DNA of 64,000 nucleotides from an archaeon. Lineage in GTDB: Archaea; Nanobdellota; Nanobdellia; Pacearchaeales; GW2011-AR1. Shown here piece by piece: positions 1-10,500 of the stretch (positions are counted from its first letter, which is position 1; every line of letters starts with the position of its first letter). The notes beneath the pieces were generated by a model. That model searched no databases and had not been told where the DNA came from. It saw only the letters and a program-made list of their open reading frames with translations. Position numbers and translations under genes: made by a program. The DNA lies in contig JAIORZ010000011.1 in the NCBI GenBank assembly GCA_021107855.1, positions 325,686 through 389,685 on the forward strand, written 5' to 3'.

Positions 1-1
1 A

Positions 2-1048
2 AGTTATAGCACTTGTGATGATAAGAGATGTGATGTTGAGATTACTTCTAGAAATTTAATTGTTACATATACTGCATATCCTCTAAACGCTTCTATTAGC
101 GTAGGAGACTACCCCGCATGGAATTATTCTGGAAGATTAGATGAAGATATCGAGGCGGATATCAGTGATGCTATTAATTCTTATTTGGCGGATTGTACTG
201 CTGACGATCTTGGGTATTGTGACGTTCCTGTTTCATTTACTTCTGAGAGTGCTGGAATAATTAACGTAAGTGGTCCCGAGGTTTATTTTGATGTTTCTAA
301 ATATATATGGAATTCTACTGGGCTGTTTAGTGAAGGTGCTTTCTTGAGAATCCTTGCTAGTGATGGACTTGGGAATAGTAGTTGGACTGTTGTTGAGATA
401 TTTAGAGAAGTTGCTAGACCATTTGTTAAGATATTTTCTCCCGAAGATAATTATATCGATGTCGACGGAATTGTAGATTTGTCTTGTTATGTCAATGATA
501 CTTTGGGAATTTTGAACGTGAGTCTTTATGGGGATTTTAATGGAAGCTGGGGGATTAATGGAAGTCAAGATTTTAATAATACTGAAGGGACTGTTAGTTT
601 TAACAGGGTTCTAAATAATGGAGAATATAGTTGGGCATGTGGAGTCTATGATAATCAGGGACTCTCAAATATTTCGGCTAATTTTAGTTTGAATGTTAAT
701 ACGAGTCTCCCTCTCTTCGAATTTAGAGGAAATGGTAGTGAAGTTGTTGCGGCGTTTCTGGGAAATGGTGGTTTAAATTTGAAGGGGGATTGTTCGATTT
801 CTGCTAATTGTACTGCACCTCAAAATTCTTTAATATTTCAAGATACGAGTAACACAACAGTTGCTTATATTGATTCTGATGGAAATATTTGCTTAGAATC
901 GGGAAGCTGTAATGATAACCAAACCAGTTGTAATCCTAGTGAAGATGCATTTATTATCCAGGATGGCTTGGGCTTGAATTTAAGTTATGTTGATTTTAGT
1001 GGGGAGATGTGTTTGACGGGGGAATTAAATGAGGAGATTTATGCTTGA
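2..1048 (+). CDS. Secreted/surface protein, 5'-truncated by the window edge (Asn/Ser-rich, Ig-like/Big-type repeats)
   Basis: The frame is open from base 2 (SYSTCDDKRCDVEITSRNLIV...), so the listed TTG start at 185 is not the real start; many N-x-S/T sites. Confidence 0.6.
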   Translation, partial: SYSTCDDKRCDVEITSRNLIVTYTAYPLNASISVGDYPAWNYSGRLDEDIEADISDAINSYLADCTADDLGYCDVPVSFTSESAGIINVSGPEVYFDVSKYIWNSTGLFSEGAFLRILASDGLGNSSWTVVEIFREVARPFVKIFSPEDNYIDVDGIVDLSCYVNDTLGILNVSLYGDFNGSWGINGSQDFNNTEGTVSFNRVLNNGEYSWACGVYDNQGLSNISANFSLNVNTSLPLFEFRGNGSEVVAAFLGNGGLNLKGDCSISANCTAPQNSLIFQDTSNTTVAYIDSDGNICLESGSCNDNQTSCNPSEDAFIIQDGLGLNLSYVDFSGEMCLTGELNEEIYA

Positions 1049-2061
1049 TGAAAGATTTTAAATTTTTTTATAGTAACGTATATAAGAGGGATGATATTGT
1101 TAATGGCAAGATGAGGAGGGATTTCCGTTTTGATAGAGTTTTTGGGATGTTGGTTGTGATTTTGTTTTTGGGAACGGTGAGTGTTTTTGCTGGGAATGTT
1201 TTGGTTAGTGAGGAGGGGATAGTCTCTACTTATTTTTCCAGTAGTGGAAATGCCGGAGTTACGCAGAATGTTAGTTATGAAAATGGAACCAAAGTGTTTG
1301 TTATCGAAGATGGGCTTATTGTTTTTGTCGATGAGAATGTTAGTGAGGGAAATGAAAATGAGTCTAGTTTTCCTTCTAACGGGTTGGTTTCATATTATCC
1401 TTTTGATGAATCTTCTGGGGATGCTCTAGATTCTTTTGGCTCAAATAATGGAACAATTTCAGGTGTTTCCCAGAATCAAGCTGGAAAAATTGGGACTGCT
1501 TATGATTTTACGGATGCAAGTAGTGATAAAATAAATTATGGGACATCTGCTTTTAATTATGCTATTGATGATTCTTACTCGTTCTCATTTTGGATAAAAC
1601 CTAATTTGTCTGTTGATAATTCAGACAAATATATTATTCAAAGAACAATGTCATCGTCGCCATGGAATGGATACAGTTTTTATTATAGAAATCAGACAGA
1701 TACTAAATTGTTTAGTTTTGATATATTAGGAAGTGGCTACCCAACCTATTATTTATCTGTGAGGTGGGATTATGAATTATCAAACTCACAGTGGTATCAT
1801 ATTGTTGTAACTAAGGGGAGTGGTGGTGCAGACACAGATGTTAAATTATATGTTAATGATGTATTGCAAACACAAAATTCAGGAGCAACAACACCCGCAA
1901 GTGGGAGTATGCCTTCAAGTCTAGAATTTGCGATTGGGGGGAGAATGACTACTTCTTCATGGGGTGGGATTTTAGATGAAGTTGGAATTTGGAATAGAAC
2001 ATTAAATTCTAGTGAAATTTCTGATTTATACAATGATGGGGACGGTTTGGCTTATGAATAG
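1045..2061 (+). CDS. LamG (concanavalin-like) domain surface protein, paralog 1
   Basis: Hydrophobic N-terminus ...ILFLGTVSVFAGNVLVSEEGI; LamG hallmarks (LVSYYPFDESSGDALDSFGSNNGT..., SFSFWIKP, LDEVGIWNRTLNSSEISDLYNDGDGLAYE). Confidence 0.8.
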   Translation: MMKDFKFFYSNVYKRDDIVNGKMRRDFRFDRVFGMLVVILFLGTVSVFAGNVLVSEEGIVSTYFSSSGNAGVTQNVSYENGTKVFVIEDGLIVFVDENVSEGNENESSFPSNGLVSYYPFDESSGDALDSFGSNNGTISGVSQNQAGKIGTAYDFTDASSDKINYGTSAFNYAIDDSYSFSFWIKPNLSVDNSDKYIIQRTMSSSPWNGYSFYYRNQTDTKLFSFDILGSGYPTYYLSVRWDYELSNSQWYHIVVTKGSGGADTDVKLYVNDVLQTQNSGATTPASGSMPSSLEFAIGGRMTTSSWGGILDEVGIWNRTLNSSEISDLYNDGDGLAYE

Positions 2062-3211
2062 GAAAATTTCTTTTTTGGTTTTGAGTGTTTTGTTTTTGGG
2101 GACTATTTCTGTTTTTGCTGGAAATGTCTTTGTTAGTGAGAGTGGGATTTCTGCTACTTATTCTTCTAGTGGGGGGAGTGTGGGGGATAGTCAAAATGTT
2201 ACGTATAAGGGTGAGGATGATAGTTTGTATGTGATCATGTTTGAGGATGGGATTTTTATTGGGGTTGCTAACGAGAGTTCTGCTGGGAGTTCTAATTCTA
2301 GTTGGTGGAATTCTAGCTGGGGGAAGAGGAAGGAGATTACTATTGGTGAAACTTCTGGAACTACTCTGACTAATTATTCTGTTTTGGTTAATGTCAGTTA
2401 TGAAGCAGAGATGCAGAGTGATTTTGATGATTTAAGATTTGTTTTGGATGGGGAGGTTTTGAGTTATTACATTGAGGATAAAGTTGATTCTGGTTGGGCT
2501 GGGGTTTATGTTAAGGTGCCTCAACTTAATGCTTCTTCGGATACAGTGATTGAGATGTATTATGGGAATGGCGGAGTTTCGGGTGGATCGAATATTACTG
2601 ACACGTTTATTTATGGTAATGATGGAGATATAAACGATTTTTCACAGATAACCACTTGCACACCGAGTTTAGAAAATGGGACTTTGAAGTTTGTAAGTGG
2701 TTCGTCCTGGAGTGCCTGTGGAGTAACAGTTCCAACAGTCTCTAATAGTGGGTATATGTTAGATTATGATATAAAATTCAATAGTGGGAGTTCTGTTAGA
2801 TTCGCGGGTTTAATGATGGCAGACACAACACTTCCGACGCCATCAGAAAATTATGCAAATCGAATTTATAATGTTTTTTTAGACAATAATGGTGCATTAA
2901 GTTGGGGTGTTTGGGATGATGCAGATACTTCCGTTACATCTGATTGGGAACTTAATACATGGATAAATATTAATCAAAATGTTGATTTTTCAGAATTAAC
3001 AAGTACAACTGGAGTCGATTCGGTTCTTACAAATGCGGATGGAACAGAATACAGTTATACAAATAGTTCATACAGACCAACATTAGATGATGTTGGGAGA
3101 ATAACAACATTAGGATATTTATCTTCAATATTTTGGATTGATAATATTATTTACAGAGAAAAGGCCTCCTCAGAACCAACAATAACATTTGGAGCGGTGG
3201 AGTCGGAATAA
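2054..3211 (+). CDS. DUF2341-type surface protein, paralog 2 (ATG at 2054 overlaps the previous stop)
   Basis: Signal-like MNRKISFLVLSVLFLGTISVFAGNVFVSESGI; WWNSSWGKRKEITI...VLVNVSYEAEMQSDFDDLRFV is typical of DUF2341. Confidence 0.75.
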   Translation: MNRKISFLVLSVLFLGTISVFAGNVFVSESGISATYSSSGGSVGDSQNVTYKGEDDSLYVIMFEDGIFIGVANESSAGSSNSSWWNSSWGKRKEITIGETSGTTLTNYSVLVNVSYEAEMQSDFDDLRFVLDGEVLSYYIEDKVDSGWAGVYVKVPQLNASSDTVIEMYYGNGGVSGGSNITDTFIYGNDGDINDFSQITTCTPSLENGTLKFVSGSSWSACGVTVPTVSNSGYMLDYDIKFNSGSSVRFAGLMMADTTLPTPSENYANRIYNVFLDNNGALSWGVWDDADTSVTSDWELNTWININQNVDFSELTSTTGVDSVLTNADGTEYSYTNSSYRPTLDDVGRITTLGYLSSIFWIDNIIYREKASSEPTITFGAVESE

Positions 3212-3215
3212 CAAT

Positions 3216-4145
3216 ATGGAATTAAAAAAAATAAAATCAGTGAAAGAGAAAATAGGTTTTATACTTTTGAGTATCTTGTTTCTTGGAACCATTAGTGTTT
3301 TTGCTGGAAATATTTTGGTTAGTGAGGATGGATTGAGGGGGAATTATTATAGTGAAGATGGAAATGCTGGGGCTACTTTTAACTTCACTGTTGTCGGGGC
3401 TGATGGGCAGAATTATATTTTAGTTTATGAAAATGGGTTGGTTGTTAGTGAACCCGTTAATGGTACAAGTGGAGGTAATGAGAGTAGTGGTCCATTCGAT
3501 GATCATGCAACATTGGCTGATGATTTGGTAAGTTATTATTCTTTTGATGTAGATGCGGATGATGATTACGGGTCTAACGACGGAACTGTGACTGGGGCGA
3601 CTTTAACTACTAGCGATGGTGGGAAGATTGATGAAGCTTACTCTTTTGATGGGACTGATGATTATGTTAGTGTCTCTAGCAGTCTTGGTATAGATGGTAG
3701 TTCTGATGTATCTTATTCATTATGGATAAAACCCGATAGTCTTGCAACAGGAACATACCCAGCATTTTTTTCAAGACAAACTGCAGTTGAGTCGGTAGAG
3801 TATAGAATTAGATATGATGTAGATACCCATCTTTTAAGGTTCTGGAGAATCAAATCAGGTGTTGGTAATACTGGATATACATATTCAATTACTTTGAGCA
3901 CAGATACTTGGTATTATCTGACTTTAACTTATGATGGCTCTAATGTAAGAGGATATGTTGCTGGTAGTTATGTTGGGCTGGGTGCTTCTAGTGGGAATGG
4001 TAATTCATTAACAGAAGGATTTTTTATTGGTTCGGGACAGACTGGATCATCAGAATTTGATGGTATAGTAGATGAGGTGGGAGTTTGGGAGAGGGCTTTA
4101 AATTATATAATAGCGGGGATGGTTTGGCTTATTAATAGAGAGTAG
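3216..4145 (+). CDS. LamG domain surface protein, paralog 3
   Basis: Same N-terminal module (ILFLGTISVFAGNILVSEDGL) then LamG (DDLVSYYSFDVDADDDYGSNDGTVTGA... VDEVGVWERALN). ATG at 3216 preferred over TTG 3189. Confidence 0.75.
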   Translation: MELKKIKSVKEKIGFILLSILFLGTISVFAGNILVSEDGLRGNYYSEDGNAGATFNFTVVGADGQNYILVYENGLVVSEPVNGTSGGNESSGPFDDHATLADDLVSYYSFDVDADDDYGSNDGTVTGATLTTSDGGKIDEAYSFDGTDDYVSVSSSLGIDGSSDVSYSLWIKPDSLATGTYPAFFSRQTAVESVEYRIRYDVDTHLLRFWRIKSGVGNTGYTYSITLSTDTWYYLTLTYDGSNVRGYVAGSYVGLGASSGNGNSLTEGFFIGSGQTGSSEFDGIVDEVGVWERALNYIIAGMVWLINRE

Positions 4146-4451
4146 GGAAAAAATTAATAGTCAGGTTTGCTGTAAGTTACTAATATTTCGCCTATACAGC
4201 CTCACTGTTTAATCTTTTTATCTCTAGTTAATAAGAATGCTTAAATTTAAAATTTCACCCCTAATTGTGCCATACTATACGACATGTCAGTTGGGCGTTC
4301 GGACACTTTGTCCGATTTCATGGGTGTCTTTTTAAGTACAATGAAGAATTTAGGCAAGAATATTCTTATTTACTATATGGAATTAAATATAAATGAATTA
4401 AAATTACAAAAACATCCTTCATCAAATTAGTTAAAAACGATCTGTCACCTA

Positions 4452-4475
4452 TAAGTCGTCGACAAGACTTATATA
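4452..4475. promoter_or_regulatory. 8-bp perfect inverted repeat TATAAGTC-n8-GACTTATA upstream of the zinc-ribbon gene
   Basis: Read directly; arms 4452-4459 and 4468-4475. Confidence 0.5.
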
Positions 4476-4498
4476 TTCCTCCCATCACACACTCACCG

Positions 4499-4771
4499 AT
4501 GGAATGTGTGAAGTGCAAAACTGAACTGGGAGAAAACTCAAAATTCTGCCCAAATTGTGGTGAGAAACAAAAGACTTTTGAAATCAAAGAAGACATTGGG
4601 GAACAAGTTATAGGACAACTGAAAAATCTTCTAACAACTATTGAATCAAAGAAAAAGGAAGAGAGTGAAAAGATATATGCCTGCCCGTTTTGTAATAAAG
4701 AAATTAATTTACAATTATTAAAATCCGAACTAAACACAAAGGGGAAAATATACGAACCGAACGCCCACTGA
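4499..4771 (+). CDS. Small zinc-ribbon protein
   Basis: MECVKCKTELGENSKFCPNCGEKQ (CxxC...CxxC) plus a second YACPFCN. Confidence 0.65.
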   Translation: MECVKCKTELGENSKFCPNCGEKQKTFEIKEDIGEQVIGQLKNLLTTIESKKKEESEKIYACPFCNKEINLQLLKSELNTKGKIYEPNAH

Positions 4772-4928
4772 TTTCCATTTAAGTTCAATCGGCTCGGTTG
4801 GGGCGTCTAGGACTTTTGTGACATTCATGGGTGGACGTTATAAGTGTTATGGTTGTTTCTCTCTTTTTAATCACTCTAGGGTGACTACAATCGAAAAGTT
4901 TATAAACACATTTTTAGCCTTGTATTAT

Positions 4929-6212
4929 ATGAAAATATTCAAAAAAAATACTAAAAAAGTAGTAGTGATAGGAATGGGCTATGTGGGCTTTCCCTTGGCT
5001 TGTTCTATAGCTAAAAACAAAAATTATGAGGTTTGTGGGTATGACATTGATGAAAGTAAGATTAATAAAGTAAAAAATAAAATTTCTCCCGTCGAGGATG
5101 AGCAGGCAGAAAAAGATATCAAAAAAGTAAAAATAAATGCCACGACTAATCCAGATATAATGATTGGTGCTAAATATATTATTATTTGTGTTCCAACTCC
5201 AGTTGATAAAAATAAGAATCCTGATTTAACCCCAATAATTAAGACTACAGAAACAATTTTAAGGTATTTAGAAAAAGGACAGTCTATCATTTTGGAATCT
5301 ACTGTGAACCCTGGAGTTTCTGAAGAAAATGTTTTGCCTATTCTAGAAAAAACAGGATTGGTTGGTGGAAAAGATTTTGAATTGAGTCATTGTCCAGAGA
5401 GGATTAATCCAGGGGATAAGAAATGGAATGTTTATAATATTCCTAGGAACATCGGTTCTCTGACTATTGAAGGAAATAAAAGAGTCGCTGATTTTTATAG
5501 GTCTTTTATCAATGCAGAAATAAATGAAGTTTCTTCATTGAAGGCTGCGGAATCTACTAAAATTATCGAGAATGCATTCAGGGATATTAACATAGCATTT
5601 GTGAACGAGCTAGCTCAATCTTTTGATAAAATGGGCATCAATTTAGATGAAGTCATTAAGGGTGCTTCGAATAAGCCCTATGCTTTTATGCCCCACTATC
5701 CAGGATGTGGAGTTGGCGGACATTGTATCCCCGTTGACCCCTATTATTTAATTCAAAGAGCAAAGAAGTCAGGGTTTGATCATAAGTTATTAAAAATTGC
5801 TAGGAAAGTGAATACCAATATGCCTCGGTATACTGTTATGAAACTTGTATCTGCATTAAAAGAAAAAGGTATTAATATTTGTGGGGCTAATATTGGTCTT
5901 TTAGGATTATCCTATAAAGCAAATATTGGAGATATGAGAGAAAGTCCTGCATTAGAAATCAGAGAGTTATTAAAAAAATTGGGCGCCAACATATTATCAT
6001 GCGATCCTCATTGTAATGGAAATGCAGACGCAAAAATTAATGATATCCTTGAACATTGCGTAGGAGTAGTTCTCGCCACAGATCATGATCACTTTCTAGA
6101 AATTGATGATTGGAAAAGTGTCGAGGTTATCATCGATGGAAGAAATTGTTTAAATAAAGATAAAATTCTAAATTCCAATATTGTTTATCAAGGCATTGGC
6201 CTTGGTGCTTAA
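4929..6212 (+). CDS. Nucleotide-sugar (UDP-glucose / UDP-ManNAc-type) 6-dehydrogenase
   Basis: VVVIGMGYVGFPLA Rossmann motif; ESTVNPG; HCPERINPGD; PGCGVGGHCIPVDPYYL catalytic Cys; GLSYKANIGDMRESP. ATG 4929 is better than 4818. Confidence 0.92.
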   Translation: MKIFKKNTKKVVVIGMGYVGFPLACSIAKNKNYEVCGYDIDESKINKVKNKISPVEDEQAEKDIKKVKINATTNPDIMIGAKYIIICVPTPVDKNKNPDLTPIIKTTETILRYLEKGQSIILESTVNPGVSEENVLPILEKTGLVGGKDFELSHCPERINPGDKKWNVYNIPRNIGSLTIEGNKRVADFYRSFINAEINEVSSLKAAESTKIIENAFRDINIAFVNELAQSFDKMGINLDEVIKGASNKPYAFMPHYPGCGVGGHCIPVDPYYLIQRAKKSGFDHKLLKIARKVNTNMPRYTVMKLVSALKEKGINICGANIGLLGLSYKANIGDMRESPALEIRELLKKLGANILSCDPHCNGNADAKINDILEHCVGVVLATDHDHFLEIDDWKSVEVIIDGRNCLNKDKILNSNIVYQGIGLGA

Positions 6213-6232
6213 TTTTATAAATTGAGATTAAA

Positions 6233-7591
6233 ATGAAATTTAAAATCAATAGGAATCGTCTATTAAGACATTTTAGTATATTGTTTATAGTGATATTGTT
6301 TATAGCAATAATTAACGGTAAGTTTTTTAGTGCTCCGGGATTATCGTTTCTGATTGTTTATGGACTAACAGTTACATTCATTACCGGTCTTGTATTTACC
6401 CTAGCGCATTTCAGGTATAAGGATCTTTCTGTAGAAATTATTAAAAATAACCTAAACAAGAACAAAAAGCGTCCGCTTATCTCATGTGTTTTCGCTGTAT
6501 ATAACGAGGAAAAATATGTTGGGAGATGCATCGAGTCGCTACTTAAATCAAGTTATAAAAATAAGGAAATAATTGTAGTAAATGATGCCAGTATTGACAA
6601 AACCTTGAAGGTTTTAAAAAAATATGCTAAACATCCCGAGGTCACTGTTTTAGATTTAAAAAAGAATGTTGGGAAAAAGGCAGCCATAGCGAAAGGGTTG
6701 AGGATAGCCAAGGGGGAAATTTATGTTTTTACAGATAGTGATTCAATTGTTGGCGAGAAGTCGATAGAGCGTTGTGTGGAGATTATACTGTATGACAAAA
6801 ATGTGGGAGGTGTCGGTGGGCATGTCAGGGCATGGAATGCCGATAGGAATATATGGACGAAGATACAAGACTCTTGGTATGAAGGGCAATTTTCGGTAAA
6901 AAAAGCCGTGGAGAGTTCGTATGGTTCTGTATCTTGTGTTTCTGGCCCCTTGGCAGTTTTTAGGAAAGAGGCAATATTTAATTTTATTCCTGCATGGGAA
7001 AATGACGAATTCTTGGGACAAAAATTTCTTTTTTCAACAGATAGGACTATGACGGGGTTTGTTTTGGGAAGTAAAAGTATTGGTAAAAAATTGAAAGAAA
7101 AATTTAAAGACTCATGGTTTGTGAAATCTCATGATTATCCCTTAAAAGAATGGAAAGTTGTTTACTGCAAGTCTGCTAAGGCGTTTACTAATGTGCCAGA
7201 TAAATTTGAAAAGATAATCAAACAACAGGTTCGATGGAAAAAAAGTTTTATTAGAAGCATTTTTTTTTCTGGACCATTTTACTGGAAAAAGCCCTTTGTT
7301 CCTGCATTTTTATTTTATTTTAAAATACTTGTTGTATTTTTGGGACCATTTATCGTTATGAGGCAACTTATCTATCTTCCGTTATCCGGTAGCTGGTTTG
7401 AGCCTCTTTTGTATTTTGGAGGAATCGTGTTGGTCGGTTCTATGTATGGATTATTTTATAAATTAGAAAATCCCGGATGCCACAGATGGGTATACAGGCC
7501 CTTAATGAGTTTATTGTCTACTCTGACTCTTTCATGGCTGTTATTCTACTCTGTATTTACAATTAAAAAAATGGTTTGGCACAGGGGATAG
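6233..7591 (+). CDS. Membrane processive family-2 glycosyltransferase (hyaluronan/cellulose synthase-like)
   Basis: N- and C-terminal TM segments; CVFAVYNEEKYVGRCIESLL, DSDS, WENDE, QQVRWKKS (Q/RxxRW-type motif). Confidence 0.88.
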   Translation: MKFKINRNRLLRHFSILFIVILFIAIINGKFFSAPGLSFLIVYGLTVTFITGLVFTLAHFRYKDLSVEIIKNNLNKNKKRPLISCVFAVYNEEKYVGRCIESLLKSSYKNKEIIVVNDASIDKTLKVLKKYAKHPEVTVLDLKKNVGKKAAIAKGLRIAKGEIYVFTDSDSIVGEKSIERCVEIILYDKNVGGVGGHVRAWNADRNIWTKIQDSWYEGQFSVKKAVESSYGSVSCVSGPLAVFRKEAIFNFIPAWENDEFLGQKFLFSTDRTMTGFVLGSKSIGKKLKEKFKDSWFVKSHDYPLKEWKVVYCKSAKAFTNVPDKFEKIIKQQVRWKKSFIRSIFFSGPFYWKKPFVPAFLFYFKILVVFLGPFIVMRQLIYLPLSGSWFEPLLYFGGIVLVGSMYGLFYKLENPGCHRWVYRPLMSLLSTLTLSWLLFYSVFTIKKMVWHRG

Positions 7592-7593
7592 AG

Positions 7594-10500
7594 ATGAGAG
7601 ATAGATTAAAGTTTGTAAAAAAGCGAGAGATATTGGTAGTATTGCTTGTTGTTGTGTTGGCTTTTGTGGTGCTGTCAAAGTATTATCCGCTTGAGGAATA
7701 TCTGGATAATGGAGTGGAGTCAGTTAGTCGAAAAATAGGTTATTCTTTTGGTAAATGTTCTGATGGGGAAATCAGAATAAACCTCCCTGATGAATCATAT
7801 TTATGCAGATTACCGGTAGATGATAAATCAGTATACTTGGAAATTTATGATACTTATCCTAAATACGGAAATGGTAAAGAATCAATCTATGATTATCTAA
7901 GTGAAGGAAAAGTTGAACTTGCAGATAAATATGTCGATGATGTTTACGATTTTGAAAGATATCCTGAAGTAGAATTAAAAGATATTTCATGGGAAGAGGA
8001 TCCTTATGATGAGAAATATTGGAGATTTATATTTTATAGTTTACGTTTTACTAGACATTTAGTTTATGCTCAAGAGAAATTGGACGATGAGCAATATAAT
8101 GAAAAATTAAGCATGATTATTGAAAATTTTATTGATGAAGGAATGGATAATCCAAAATCATGGGAAGATTATCATAGTGTAGCTTTTCGTAGTATGGCTT
8201 TGACAAATGCTTGGTGGAAACTTCGAGAAGAAAATATGCTTTCTGAAGAGCTTAGTACAAAAATTTTGAAGGCCATAGAGATACATGGAGACTTTTTGTT
8301 AGATGAAACACATTATGAACCATTTCATAATCACGGGATGAATGAAGCAGCGGCATTATTATTATTAGCAATCAATTTTCCAGAATTAAATTCTGAAGGA
8401 AGTTGGATGGAAGTTTCTACAGAAAGGGTGGATAAAGGATTAGAAGAAATAATTGATGAAGATGGGGTCTTGATAGAAAATTCCCCTTATTATCATTTTT
8501 ATTCTCTTGAAAAATATTGGCAAATTTACCAGTACTCAGAAGATAATAATATTTTTATCTCAGAAGATTTTGGAGAAAAATTGAAGAATATGATAATTTA
8601 CGGAACTTATATCCTTCAGCCAAATATGGATATTCCTATGCTTGGAGCATCATTAAAAAGAACAATAAATCTGAATAAAAATTATATAGACATAGCTGAA
8701 GAAGATGAAGAATTCTTATATGTTTTAACTAAAGGACAAGAGGGTACAGCTCCCAAGAATACGACGATTTCTTTTGAGAGCAGTGGACAAACAATTATGA
8801 GATCTGGATGGAAGAAGGGATCTGAATTTGAAAAACAAACACAATTAATTTTTGATGCTGGTCCCTATAGAACAGAGCATAGTGATTTGGATGCGCTAAA
8901 TTTTAATCTTTATGGAGATGGATTAAATCTTATTACAGATTCTGGTCTTTACACCTATGAGAAAGGATTAATGAGAGATTATTTTCATGGAACTTCTGCA
9001 CATAACACCGTAATTGTTGATGATGAAGACCAGATAAAAGGGACTCCGACAGTATCTAATATTGTTATGGGGGAAGGATATGTCTATCAAACAGCTCATA
9101 GCAATTTATATGTTGGAGTAGATCATTATCGAACGATAGGATTACTTGGAGAAGATTTAGTTTTGATTGTTGACAAACTTCAATCAGATGAATCACATGA
9201 ATATAAACAAATATTCCATTTGTTTCCTGAAGCAGAAATTAATATTAATGATTTAAATATAAATGCTATCTTAGATGGGGAAGACAAATTGGGTATTTAT
9301 CAATTAAATACAAATGGAATAAACTTGATAAATACAATAAACCAAACATCTCCTCCGGGCGGAATTTGTTCTTATGAATATGAAAAAATAACTCCATGTC
9401 ATTCTATCGCATATAGTAAAAAAGATAATAATGCATTATATGTAACTATTTTAAGAATAGGCAATCAAGATGATTCATTCTCAGCAAATTTTGATAATGA
9501 ATCATACACATTAGAGATAACTAACAAGAATACACATTATTCTATTATCATTGATAACTTAGAGAAAACAAAGATAAAGAGTATTGAGAACTCAATAGTT
9601 GAAAAACCATTTAACTTAATTCTCAACAATAGTAAATGGGAAATAATAATTGACGGAGAAGCATCTAAAGATTATGTTGTTAAGGAAAAAAATGAAAAAT
9701 TAATAATTGTTAATGAGAAATTTCCAAAATATAATAAAATAGAAATAAATATTGATGACTTGAGAAAATATTTTACAACTGATGGAGTAATTACAACAGA
9801 AATACCATACGAATATAATTCAGATGAATTCAAAATTTATGAGCAAGAAGATTTTATACCTATATTTGGATATCATAGAGTTATTCCAGATTTGCAAGAA
9901 ATTAAAAATAAAGGAACCGAAATCCATCAAAGTAAGTTCAGAGAACAAGTAGAATACGCTACAAATGTTATGGAATGTAATTGGATAACGATGAGTGAGC
10001 TTGTGGATTATTTGGTTAATCAAGAAAAAATACCAAGAGATGCCTGTGTGATGAATTTTGATGATTCAACAATTTATGAATATGATTATGCATTACCTAT
10101 CCTTGAGGAATATAATGTCAAAGCTACCTTTTATGCAATCGTCGGGGAAATTGGAGAAAAAAGATATAGAATGAATTGGAAACAATTAGATTATTTACAT
10201 AAATCAGGTCACGATATTCAAAGTCATACTTACAATACAACAAAGGGAATCAATTCAGAAAACTTATCTGAAGAAGATATTTATTTTCAATTATACGAAT
10301 CAAAAAAGATTCTAGAAAATAGATATGACACATCTATCAATAGTTTTGCTTATCCTCTTGGTGAATGGAATATTAAAACTATCCAAATCTTAGAAAATTT
10401 GAACTATCTAACGGGTAGAGATACATCAAAAGATTACTCATGGAGAGAAAAGAGATCTTCTGCAGTTTGGATAGATGGAATATCTATTAATACTGATGGA

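Noticed and set aside
233-568. Antisense ORF 111 aa within the first surface gene
   Set aside because: Antisense artefact of Asn/Ser-rich coding; no start context or homology signal.
4818-4928. N-terminal extension of the sugar dehydrogenase (MTFMGGRYKCYGC...)
   Set aside because: The extension overlaps a repeated intergenic element; the Rossmann motif follows the ATG at 4929.
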